DNA of 64,000 bases. It comes from JAVBMC01 sp031552845. Lineage in GTDB: Bacteria; Verrucomicrobiota; Kiritimatiellia; RFP12; DVOR01. Where the stretch lies: positions 9,591 to 73,590 of the forward strand of contig JAVBMC010000010.1 of assembly GCA_031552845.1 (NCBI GenBank), read 5' to 3'. Positions 33,219 to 43,000 of the stretch are shown one piece after another. The position numbers were made by a program, and so were the translations under genes. Under the pieces are notes generated by a model. That model was given only the letters and a program-made list of their open reading frames with translations. It ran no database searches and had not been told where the DNA came from. Each line of letters opens with the position of its first letter. The first letter of the stretch is position 1.

Positions 33219-35824
33219 AGCGGTTGATGTGGTTTTTTGGCGTGTTGTGTGTGGCAGGGTGTATGACGGCGCCGCGGCTGCCGGAGGCGGATCGTCATTG
33301 TATCGAGACTGTGGCGGCGGCTTCGGCATCGTTGCGGGTGGTGACGCTGGAGAATGGATTGACGTGTTTGATTCAGCGCGACGCGGCGGCGCCGTTGGTG
33401 GCGATTCAGGTATGGGTGGGCTGCGGGTCGAATAACGAGGGGCAATGGCTCGGCGGCGGACTGTCGCATGGGTTGGAGCATATGGTGTTCAAAGGTTCGC
33501 CGAAGTATCCGGATGAGAAGTTCGCCAAGGTGTTGAATGATGCAGGCGGACAGTTGAATGCTTATACGGCGAATGATCACACGGTGTATCATGTGGTGCT
33601 GCCGGCGGATAAGTGGGAGCTGGGCGTTGACGCGCTGGCGGATGCGGTGCTGAATTGTTCGCTGCCGGTCGACAAGTGGGCGAAGGAGCAGGATGTGATT
33701 CTGCGCGAGATGGCGATGGGTGAGGATAGTCCGGGGCGGACGGTCTACCGCTTGACGCTGGAGCAGCTTTTCCGTGAGCATCCGCAACGGGTGCCGGTGA
33801 TTGGTTACCGCGATGTGTTCAAGAGCATGACGGCGGAGGACTTGGTCGCATATCACCGCTTGTTCTATACGCCGGATAATATGATTGTCTCTGTAACGGG
33901 TGACATCGATCCGGCGGCGGTGGAGGCGGCTTTGCGCACGGCTTACAATCCGGCCGTGCGGCGGGCGCGTCCGGCGCAGGTGTTCCCGGCAGAGGCGCCG
34001 ATCAGCACGCCGCGCACTGCACGGCTGGAGACCGATTTTAAGATCGGGCGCGTCTGCCGGGCTTGGCATACCGTGCCGGTGTCGCATCCTGATGCGCCGG
34101 CGTTGGATGTGCTGGCGGCGTTGTTGGGCAGCGGACGTTCGGGTGAGTTGGTACAGCGTTTGAAAGAACAGCAGGGCGTTGCAACGGCGGCTGGCGCATG
34201 GTCGGCCAATGCATTGGACACGGGTTACTTTGCAGTGTTCGCGGAGTTTGATCCCGCGAACGAAGCGGCAGTCGGCGCAGCGTTGGATGCCGAAGTGACG
34301 CGTTGGAGCGAGGCGACCTGGAAGCGCAGCGTGTTGCAAATGGTGCTGCGGCAGTTTGTGGTGGAGCAGCTGGGGCAGCTCACGAGCATGGAGGGCCAAG
34401 CCTCCAACTTTGCCGCTAATCAGTTTTACTGGGGGAATCCGCGGGCGATGGAGAATTATTTAACGGCACTGTTGGCGGTGACGCCGGAGGATCTGCAACG
34501 GGTGGCACGGCAGTATCTGCGCCCGTCGAATTATGCGCAGGGTATGATTGTTCCGAAGGGCGAGGCGTCGGTGCCTGTCACGGTGACAACAGCGGAGAAA
34601 GCTTTGCCGGTGAAGCTGGAAGTGGATGACGTGCCGGTGATCGTGCGCTCCGACAAGCGGCTGCCGTTGGTGACGGTGCTGGCGGCCTTCCGTGCAGGGC
34701 TGTTGGCGGAGACAGAGGAGACCTCCGGCATGAGTGCTTACTTGACTGAACTCTTGACGCGTGGGTCGCGCAGTTATACGCGTGAAGATTATGATACAGC
34801 ATTTGACAGCAAGGGAGCATCGATAGGGACGTTCTCTGGGAACAACTCGCTGGGGATTTCGTTCACGGCATTGGCGGGAGATGTTGATACGCTGCTGCCT
34901 TACTTTACCGATGCGATCGGCTGTCCCTCATTTCCGGTGAAGGAGTGTGAGAAGGTGAAGGCATTTCAATTGGCGCGGGTGCAGGCCGAGGATGAGAATC
35001 CGCAGCAGCAGGCAGCGAAGCGTTTGTCGCAGGGGCTGTTTAAAGGACATGCGTACAGCATGGAGCCGTCCGGCTCAGCAGAGAGCATCGGGAAGTTTTC
35101 GCGCGATGCGGTGATGGCGTTTTCCAAACCGGTGCTGTCGCGGCAGAACGCGGTGATTACAATCTTTGGCGATGTGTCGGTGGCGCAGGCGACCGAGTGG
35201 GCGCGGCGTTGTATCCGCGCGTTGCCCAACAATCCGCCGCCGGAGTTCGCAAGTGCGCCATCAAATGAGTTTGAAGCGGCCAAGGTGACCGAGAGCGAGG
35301 AGTGCAAGCAGGCGGTCGTGATATTGGGGTGGCGCGCTCCGGCGATTGATGATCCGAATGCGGATAAGGTGGCGGTGCTGCGGTTGATTATGAGTGGGCT
35401 GAGTTCGGACTTGTTCAAGAGGGCGCGGGTTGAGCGTGGCCTGGCTTATTATGTAGGCGCGCAGAATACTGTGTTCAGCAAGTCGGGTATCTTTATGCTG
35501 TATGCCGGTACTGAGGCGCAGCATGTGGAGCTGGTAAAGTCGTTGATGATTGAAGAGCTGACGCGCTTGGCGAAAGAGGGACCGCGGCAGGATGAGCTGA
35601 CGCGGGCGGTGGAGCTGATGTGTGCGTCGAACGATGCGCTGCCGCAGAATAATGCGCCGTATGCGCAGAGCTGTGCGCTATCGGAATTGCTGGGCGTGGG
35701 GTATGATCGGACATTAAAACAAAATGCAATCCTACGCGCGTACACATCGGAAGATATCCGCTACGTAGCGCAGAAGATTTTGGAGTCGACGATGTGTGAA
35801 TCTGTGGTGGTGCCGAATAAATGA
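33215..35824 (+). CDS. M16-family zinc metallopeptidase, lipoprotein
   Basis: This 869-residue protein of the pitrilysin/insulinase type has an N-terminal lipobox (MWFFGVLCVAGC), which predicts lipid attachment in the periplasm. The first M16 half carries HGLEH (H85, E88, H89), the inverted zinc motif, and a downstream E near the EQDVILREMAMGED helix. The second half repeats the fold without the zinc motif, as expected for two-domain M16 proteins. It probably degrades peptides or helps envelope protein processing. It overlaps its neighbours at both ends by 4 bases, so it belongs to the tilS-to-M3 run. Confidence 0.92.
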   Translation: MKRLMWFFGVLCVAGCMTAPRLPEADRHCIETVAAASASLRVVTLENGLTCLIQRDAAAPLVAIQVWVGCGSNNEGQWLGGGLSHGLEHMVFKGSPKYPDEKFAKVLNDAGGQLNAYTANDHTVYHVVLPADKWELGVDALADAVLNCSLPVDKWAKEQDVILREMAMGEDSPGRTVYRLTLEQLFREHPQRVPVIGYRDVFKSMTAEDLVAYHRLFYTPDNMIVSVTGDIDPAAVEAALRTAYNPAVRRARPAQVFPAEAPISTPRTARLETDFKIGRVCRAWHTVPVSHPDAPALDVLAALLGSGRSGELVQRLKEQQGVATAAGAWSANALDTGYFAVFAEFDPANEAAVGAALDAEVTRWSEATWKRSVLQMVLRQFVVEQLGQLTSMEGQASNFAANQFYWGNPRAMENYLTALLAVTPEDLQRVARQYLRPSNYAQGMIVPKGEASVPVTVTTAEKALPVKLEVDDVPVIVRSDKRLPLVTVLAAFRAGLLAETEETSGMSAYLTELLTRGSRSYTREDYDTAFDSKGASIGTFSGNNSLGISFTALAGDVDTLLPYFTDAIGCPSFPVKECEKVKAFQLARVQAEDENPQQQAAKRLSQGLFKGHAYSMEPSGSAESIGKFSRDAVMAFSKPVLSRQNAVITIFGDVSVAQATEWARRCIRALPNNPPPEFASAPSNEFEAAKVTESEECKQAVVILGWRAPAIDDPNADKVAVLRLIMSGLSSDLFKRARVERGLAYYVGAQNTVFSKSGIFMLYAGTEAQHVELVKSLMIEELTRLAKEGPRQDELTRAVELMCASNDALPQNNAPYAQSCALSELLGVGYDRTLKQNAILRAYTSEDIRYVAQKILESTMCESVVVPNK

Positions 35825-37284
35825 AGAAATTGACTTTGCTGGCGATTGCTGATCCGCATGCGGCGGATCGTCCGTTGAAAACAGGGGAGCGCGGGGACTT
35901 GGCGGTGGTATGGGTGCGCAAGGCAATCCGTCATGCCATCGCGATGGGTAAGCGGCCCGATGCGGTGGTACTGTTGGGTGATGTGACGGATGCGGATGTT
36001 GAACGGGCCTGTTATTATTGGACGGCATTGACAGCCGAGGCGGCGCGGTTTGGGATTCCGCTGGTGGCGGTGCGCGGCAATCATGATAATGCCGGATGCT
36101 TTGATAAAGGCCTGCGCGTAATCGGCGGTTACGGACTGTTCGCATTTGACGACACCTATGACTCGACGGGAGAGATGACGCGCTCGGTGGAGCAACTTGA
36201 GGCACTCAAACGCGTAGCTGCGGCGAATCCCTCGCTGCCATTGATTGCATTGCAGCACAGCCCGATCTATCCTACAATCAAGAAGGGCGGTTATCCCTAT
36301 ATGCCCACGAACGCCAAAGCGATCCGTCAGGCGTATGCAGATTGCGGCGTGGTGCTCTCGCTCAGCGGACACTATCATAAAGGACAGGCGGCGGCCAAGT
36401 TGGGCGCGACGACCTATCACACCGTGCCTGCACTCTGCCGTTCGCCCTATCCATTCAGCATCATTGAACTGTCGGATAAGCGCGTCAAGGTGCTGCCGAT
36501 GCAGCTCAAGCTGCCGCCGCATGGGCTGGTGGATTCGCACTGCCATACCGAGCTGGCCTATTGCGCCACGACGGTGACGGTGGAAGATGCGCTGGATATT
36601 TCGCAGGAGCTGGGCGTTGGGCAGCAGTACATCACCGAGCATACGTTCCAGCTGTATTTCGATAAGTCGATGGGCATGTCGTTCGCGTGGAAGAAGCGCT
36701 GGGAATTAGCCGACCAAGCGTACGCACTGCCGGGGCGTCTGCGTATGGAGGCGTATAAGAACTGGATTGCCGGCGTAAAGCAGTTGTATGGCAATCGGAT
36801 TAAGATTGGGCTGGAAGTTGACTTGCTCGATGATGGGCGGCTGTTGCTGGCACCGGAAGATGAGGATGGATGGGACATCATGCTCGGCGCATTGCACGAT
36901 GTGACCGGCTATGAGCGCCAGCACACGCAGCGTCAGGCGGAGAAGTTATTTTTGGCCGATGCGGAGCGCATGGTGCAAAAGTCGATTCAAATCCTTGCAC
37001 ACCCATTCCGCTTTTTCGTACGCAAGAAGCTGGAAGTCGCGCCGCGCATTTACAAACCGCTGGTCAAGATGTTGGCGCAGTCGGGCGTTGCCGCGGAGAT
37101 CAACTGCCACATGGGCGTGATTGGAATTGATTTCTTTCGGATGTGCGTGGAGCATGGCGTGAAGCTGGCACTGGGTACCGATTCGCACGACTTAGGGCAG
37201 GTGGGCGAGATGTATCCGCACTTGGCGATCCTCAAGCAGATCGGTGTGAAGGGAAAAGATTTTGACAAGGTGCTGTTTCAATGA
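35821..37284 (+). CDS. Metallophosphoesterase fused to PHP-domain hydrolase
   Basis: Residues 1-235 form a calcineurin-like phosphoesterase with IADPHA, VLLGDVTD, VRGNHDN, LQHSP and SGHYHKG, all the metal-binding blocks. Residues 240-487 form a PHP domain with VDSHCHTELAYC, ITEHTFQ, GLEVDLL, LGALHD, ILAHPFRF and LGTDSHD. PHP enzymes include histidinol phosphatase and nucleotide phosphatases. The fusion of two phosphate-ester hydrolase folds in one polypeptide is unusual in my knowledge. The substrate is unknown. The next gene is TatD, overlapping by 4 bases, which hints at nucleic acid or nucleotide turnover. Confidence 0.85.
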   Translation: MKKLTLLAIADPHAADRPLKTGERGDLAVVWVRKAIRHAIAMGKRPDAVVLLGDVTDADVERACYYWTALTAEAARFGIPLVAVRGNHDNAGCFDKGLRVIGGYGLFAFDDTYDSTGEMTRSVEQLEALKRVAAANPSLPLIALQHSPIYPTIKKGGYPYMPTNAKAIRQAYADCGVVLSLSGHYHKGQAAAKLGATTYHTVPALCRSPYPFSIIELSDKRVKVLPMQLKLPPHGLVDSHCHTELAYCATTVTVEDALDISQELGVGQQYITEHTFQLYFDKSMGMSFAWKKRWELADQAYALPGRLRMEAYKNWIAGVKQLYGNRIKIGLEVDLLDDGRLLLAPEDEDGWDIMLGALHDVTGYERQHTQRQAEKLFLADAERMVQKSIQILAHPFRFFVRKKLEVAPRIYKPLVKMLAQSGVAAEINCHMGVIGIDFFRMCVEHGVKLALGTDSHDLGQVGEMYPHLAILKQIGVKGKDFDKVLFQ

Positions 37285-38042
37285 TTGATACGCATGCACA
37301 TTTTAAACCGGATGATAATTGGGTGCAGATTCTTTCGGCAATGGATGCCGCGGGCATTCAGCGGGTTATCGCAGTGGGCGGCGGTCCGAGCTTAGACCCC
37401 GGCGCATTGGCGTTTGCGGCGCATGCGCCGGAGCGAGTGCCCTTGGCGTTGGGACTCGACCGCGATGAAGCGTTGGAAGGTTCGCTGGATGACAAGTTTG
37501 TGGTACTGAAGGAATTGCTGACGCAGCACAAGGTGTGCGCCTTGGGCGAGATGGGGTTGGACTTTCATTATCACGGCGCAGAGACGGCTGACCGTCAGTA
37601 TGAATTATTGGTACGGCAGTTCGCGCTGGCGAATGAGTTGAACCTGCCGGTGATTATCCACATGCGCGAAGCGGATGAGTTGATGATGCGTGCGCTGGAT
37701 GAAGTGCCGGTGCGCGGCGTGGTGCATAGCTTCACCGAGAATTGCGTTATTGCCAAACAGGTGCTCGACCGTGGACTCTACTTGGGTTTCAGCGGCATTG
37801 TGACGTTCCGCAGCGCGGACATGCTGCGCGAAACTGCGGCGTATACGCCGGCTGACCGTTTGCTGTTGGAGACCGACTCGCCGTATTTGGCGCCGGTGCC
37901 GATGCGGGGCGAAAAGAACCAGCCGGCGTTTGTCCGTCATGTGGCGGGGTGCGTGGCGAAAGTGCGCGGCGTGTCGATGGAAGAGCTTGAACGTGTGACC
38001 GATGCAAATGCAATGCGATTGTTTAATATAGGAGTAGTCTGA
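37281..38042 (+). CDS. TatD-family metal-dependent hydrolase
   Basis: This 253-residue TIM-barrel hydrolase has MIDTHAHF (first HxH), GEMGLDFHYHG, LPVIIHMRE, VVHSFTE and LLETDSPYLAP, the conserved metal and catalytic positions of TatD/YcfH enzymes. Such proteins are DNases or D-aminoacyl-tRNA-like hydrolases. The 4-base overlap with the PHP fusion and 1-base overlap with the M3 peptidase place it in the same operon. Confidence 0.92.
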   Translation: MIDTHAHFKPDDNWVQILSAMDAAGIQRVIAVGGGPSLDPGALAFAAHAPERVPLALGLDRDEALEGSLDDKFVVLKELLTQHKVCALGEMGLDFHYHGAETADRQYELLVRQFALANELNLPVIIHMREADELMMRALDEVPVRGVVHSFTENCVIAKQVLDRGLYLGFSGIVTFRSADMLRETAAYTPADRLLLETDSPYLAPVPMRGEKNQPAFVRHVAGCVAKVRGVSMEELERVTDANAMRLFNIGVV

Positions 38043-40063
38043 TGCAGAATCCCTTTTTGTGTGACAGTGAGTTTCCGTTGTTCGACCAGATGTCCCCGGA
38101 GAATGCCGACGAGGCGTTGACCGTACAACTCGCCGAGGCGAATGCGGCGGTTGAGGCATTGGAGCAGAATGTGCAGGCGGACTGGGCCGGATTTGTCCGT
38201 CCGTTGTATGATGCCTGCCAGCCGCTGATGCGTACATGGGGACGGATTCAGCATTTGAACAGCGTGATGAACTCGGACGCTTGGCGTGCATTGATCGAGA
38301 AGCATCAGACTGATCTGGTGATGTTCGGTTTGCGCGTGACGCAGAGTCCGGTGTTCTTTGAGGCGTATAGCCAGGTGAAGACGGATGACCCTGTACAGCG
38401 TCGGATTCTGGACAAGACGATTCAAAGCGCCAAGCTCGCCGGTGTGGGACTGACGGGCGAGGCGAAGGAGGAGTTCAACAAACTCAGCGCCGAGAGCGCA
38501 ACGCTCGCCAACGAATTTGCCAATCATGTGCTGGACGCCACCAAAGAGTTCAGCCTGACGCTACGGACGGCGGAGGAGCTTGATGGATTGCCCGCGTCGT
38601 TTGTGGAAGAGGTGCGGCAAGAGGACGGTGCGTGCCGGATTACTTTGGAAACATCGGTCTATGTGCCTTTCATGAAGTACAGCAAGAACCGCGCCGCACG
38701 CGAGCAGCTTCACAAAGCTTATGTTGTCCGTGCTGCCGAACCCAACACGCCGGTCATCGAACAGCTGCTCGCCAACCGTCGACGGACGGCGGAGCTGCTG
38801 GGCTATCACAACTTTGCAGAAGTCAGCCTCTCGCAAAAGATGGCAGGGACTGTTGCCCGTGTGGATGAACTGTTGGAGAAACTCCTGACGGTCGGCAAGC
38901 CACACGCTGTGCGTGAAGATGAAGAGCTCAAAGCATTTGCCAACCAGCCGGGCGAGTTCGAACCGTGGGATGTGTCCTACTGGGCCGAGCGGATGCTCGA
39001 GGCGAAGTATGCGTATGACGAAGAAACCCTGCGGCAGTACTTCCAATTTCCGCAGGTGCTGGACGGCCTCTTTACATTAGCCGAGCGCTTGTTCGGCATC
39101 CGCGTTGAAGCAGCGGATGGCGTGGCGCCGGTGTGGCATCCCGATGTACGGTTCTTCCAAGTGAAGGACGAGCACGGCCAAACGATGGCCTACTTTTACT
39201 TAGACCCCTACAGCCGTCCGGAAACCAAAATGGGCGGCGCATGGATGAACGAGTTCCAAACCCGTGATGCAGCCGGCCCTGCGCTCAAGCTTCCCATTGG
39301 CGTGCTCGTGTGCAACCAAAGCCGACCAATCAACGGCAAGCCCTCACTCATGCGCTTTGAAGAAGTCACCACGCTCTTCCACGAATTCGGCCACGTGCTT
39401 CAACATCTACTCACCACGGTCGATGAACCCGAAGCCTCCGGCATTAACGGCATTGAATGGGACGCTGTTGAAATCGCCAGCCAGTTCCTCGAAAACTTCT
39501 GCTACGACGCCCCCACGCTCAAAAGCCTCAGCAAACACATCGAAACCGGCGCACAGCTGCCTGATGAACTCTTTGCCAAAGTCAAAGCCGCGCGCAACTA
39601 CCGCGCCGGGTCGGCGCTCCTGCGCCAGCTCTACTTTGCCATGACCGACCTCGAGCTCTACGCCCGCTATCCGCAGGATGGGCTGCCCAATGCCAATGCC
39701 GTCAAAGAAAAGATTGGTGCGCGCGTACTCGTCAAAGCCCCTCCGGCTTACGACCGCTTCCTCTGCGCCTTCAGCCACATCTTCGGCGGCGGGTATGCAG
39801 CAGGCTACTACAGCTACAAATGGTCAGAAGTCCTCGCGGCAGACGTTTTTGGAGCCTTTGAAGAAGCCGAAGCCCTTGGAGAAGAAGCCCTCCAAACCTG
39901 CGGACGCCGCTACCGCGACACATTCCTCGCCCTCGGCGGCGGTACACCCCCCGACCAAGTCTTCCGCCACTTCCGCCACCGCGAACCCACCATCGACGCG
40001 CTCCTGCGTCAAAGCGGGTTGGCGCCAAGAGCAAAGTACTGCAACGAACGCGGCATCCATTGA
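38042..40063 (+). CDS. M3-family oligopeptidase (oligopeptidase A/PrlC-like)
   Basis: This 673-residue zinc peptidase cleaves short peptides in the cytoplasm. The zinc motif HEFGH is at residues 447-451, and the third ligand is expected in WDAVEIASQ (near 477). The N-terminal helical half and the C-terminal catalytic half have normal lengths. The ATG overlaps the TatD stop. Base composition changes within the gene: the first 1.1 kb is G-rich on the coding strand like the upstream genes, the last 0.9 kb is C-rich. It converges on the STAND gene with 33 bases between the stops and no obvious terminator. Confidence 0.93.
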   Translation: MQNPFLCDSEFPLFDQMSPENADEALTVQLAEANAAVEALEQNVQADWAGFVRPLYDACQPLMRTWGRIQHLNSVMNSDAWRALIEKHQTDLVMFGLRVTQSPVFFEAYSQVKTDDPVQRRILDKTIQSAKLAGVGLTGEAKEEFNKLSAESATLANEFANHVLDATKEFSLTLRTAEELDGLPASFVEEVRQEDGACRITLETSVYVPFMKYSKNRAAREQLHKAYVVRAAEPNTPVIEQLLANRRRTAELLGYHNFAEVSLSQKMAGTVARVDELLEKLLTVGKPHAVREDEELKAFANQPGEFEPWDVSYWAERMLEAKYAYDEETLRQYFQFPQVLDGLFTLAERLFGIRVEAADGVAPVWHPDVRFFQVKDEHGQTMAYFYLDPYSRPETKMGGAWMNEFQTRDAAGPALKLPIGVLVCNQSRPINGKPSLMRFEEVTTLFHEFGHVLQHLLTTVDEPEASGINGIEWDAVEIASQFLENFCYDAPTLKSLSKHIETGAQLPDELFAKVKAARNYRAGSALLRQLYFAMTDLELYARYPQDGLPNANAVKEKIGARVLVKAPPAYDRFLCAFSHIFGGGYAAGYYSYKWSEVLAADVFGAFEEAEALGEEALQTCGRRYRDTFLALGGGTPPDQVFRHFRHREPTIDALLRQSGLAPRAKYCNERGIH

Positions 40064-40096
40064 TGATTGGATAACATTGCCTAACTTTTAGGTTGA

Positions 40097-43000
40097 CTAT
40101 CGTTCAAACTCTGTGAAGTGGCTGCTTACGGTGCCCAACCCTGCAAGACTCATTTGATCAATAAGATTCAAAGCTCGTTCTTGAAATATAGGAGTCTGAA
40201 GTTGCGTATAGGCTGAAAAAACAAGGTTTCCTACTATAGGTTCGACGGCAGCAGTTGAGGTTCGAATATCCCTTGCCTCTTCACTACAACGGGTGATAAA
40301 TATTTCACACACATCAAGTGTAACATCTGGCACTTTACATTTGGTTGCCTCTAGCGTATATAAGAGATAGTTTGGGTCATCAATAAAAGCGGCACTTTGA
40401 AGAAACTCTTGAATAAGCGAATTAAAATCTGTCAAGGGAGTTTCAGGGGAATGCCAAAGGTGCCAGAAACAACCTGCCGCTTTTTCGCGTACGCCCTGAT
40501 TTTCGTCATTAAATAAACGTTTCAAGATATCTTCGCACCATTCACGAGAATTCGCTTTTAAAAAGTTATCTTTTACAATCGAGCAAACACCTAGCCGACA
40601 AGATGCATCCGCTTTTAAAGCAGCTTGTATTAGGCTTTCGTCATTGGTATTGTAGAACCGGGCGAGACAGGCCAATTCTCCGCCTGTTTCTTTAACTGTA
40701 TCGTGTACTGAGCAAAGCATGCGTTTGATCACGGGGGCAAATGTACTCAGGCATTCATAGATTCCCCAATGAATAAAATCTCGGACATAGGCAGTCGCGA
40801 GGAGGCGATCATCTGCATCTAATAGCTTCTTCCCCCAATCAAATGCGCGCGGAGCATCATGTTGAGCAACAGCATGTAAAGTTGTAGCAACACACGAACG
40901 TACAGCTAAACTTGGATCAGTCACTAATTTGTTGATTGTTGATTGGAAAGTTTTTAGATATGATGCATTTGTGGATATTAGGCTTGCAATGGTTCCTGCG
41001 GCAATACCTCGAACAGAGTTGATGCCACAAGTTAAAATATCACGTCGATGGTGTGGATTTTCATCATCCAAAAGTTCAGGCTCTGGGTCTACATGCTTTG
41101 CGGCCCTTTGAATATAATGAATTATGTCTTTGGGAAGTGTAATATCTGTGATGGAACCAAGCATATGCAGGGTTGATCGAAAACACTCACGGTCATCTAT
41201 TTCAAATATTTTACGCGCAACGGTTAATTTTAATTCCGAAGAAATTGCCGCATCTTTTATGCCGTCAAGGATACATGAAAAATAACACGGATGTGTTGTT
41301 CGTGGGAACTGCAAGGTCAAGAGCGCAAAACGTTCGGGATTTTCTTTTGTGAAATCCTCCAACATTCGAGCAAGTTGCCGCGCGCCACCTTTTTCTGGAT
41401 TAACATGATTGTAGCCATATTCCTCAGCATGATATTTTTTTATTGCCTTCAACCATTGTTTATCTGTCATATGTTTGGCAGACTCTTGTTGTATTGGAGA
41501 CTTTATGCTGTAACAATGAATTTCAGCTGGTGGGCCATCGCGTGCTATATGTTTTTCTTCCCATGCCCTTAGTTGGGCTTTTGCAGATACACTTAAGCGA
41601 TCTTTCGCAAGCGCGGACACAAGGTTAAATGCTGTATGTCCTCGAAAACGAAATCCACCTGAGCCACGTTCATATGGTGAAACAAACTCGAGTAAACGAG
41701 CCTCGAGTACTCTAAATGATTCATTTGTACAATATGGAGAACATTTGTTGAGCAGCTGATAAGAAAGCCAATAAGGACTTCCAGAAAATCCACAAACAAG
41801 ACGCTTGGGCTCAGCGATAAACAGTTTCATCACTTCTTCTGAGACAGCCCTTGGGATAGTCAAATACGCATTCATTAGGAGATGGTTGGCTGTAAGGAGG
41901 GGATGTTGCAAAAGGATGTCAAGAAATTGACGTAATGCTTCCGGTTCACTCTGAGCGATAAGTTCAAATGCAGTTTCACAAGCACTCGGAAATGCTTCTA
42001 GGAGACCTATAGGTTTTCCGTTAAATCTTATGGGCCACAAACGATCATATGCAAGTCTATCTTCTTCCTCCGGCTCACTGCAAGCTGTTGCAGCTCGCAG
42101 AATTGCAGGCAATACATTTTGCAGAAAAATCTTGGGAGCGGCGCGAGCACATTTAAGTAACTCATCAACTCCGAATTCGTCATTAAAATATGACCGGCCT
42201 CTTCGTGAAGTTTCTGGTATGGCCAGCGTCAATGCAACTTGTCTATCAAGCCATCTTGCTGCCAATTCAGAATACCATTCAGGACGTTCTTCGGCAAAGG
42301 TATAAAACATTGAAAAGAACGTTCCGTTTACAGCAAGCCGCTCTTTTGCCTCATCAAGTGTTCCATCATCAAGCAATCGCAAAAACAAATCAAAGAAACG
42401 GCGACTTTTCTCCCACCGCCGTCCCTCCATAATATAACGTAACCGCGTACGCCATTCATTGTTTCCAACAAATGGCTCAAGTATCTCGGCAATTCGCTCA
42501 GCATTTTCCTCAACCTGTTGACGTAAATACATTGCCATTAGATCTTGTAGCCAAGACTCGTTAGAGTCCAACCAACGATCAAGTAATTTTGTTCTGTCGG
42601 CAATGACGAAGAGGTTGGGTGAAAAAAAGAAACGATCCCAAATACGAGAGCTAAGGACGTCTGGATTTTTGCTGCCTTTGGAGCGAGAGTTTAGCTCATT
42701 ATTAATCCATGGCATCAGCAACTCTAATTCTTCATCGCGAGCGTCTGGGTGTTCGGCGAGCAATTCCACTGCTAGTATTTTCAAATGTGGTCGAATACGT
42801 TCGCTAATGAGCAAATCATTCACGCTGTTAAGATATTTACCAAAATCAAGGCCTCGTAAAAATGCTAAAACCTGCCGGAGTTGTGCGCGACGAAATAAAT
42901 GCTGGTCATCGTTTTCTAAGAATTTTATAAAGTCACGTTCTTCACTCAGTTGTGTTCGCGCAAAACAATAATCAAAAAAAGTTTCATGCCCAAATCCATA

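Noticed and set aside
32939..34399. Long minus-strand frame opposite the histidine kinase and M16 genes
   Set aside because: It spans two well-supported plus-strand genes and reads as Arg/His-rich low complexity.
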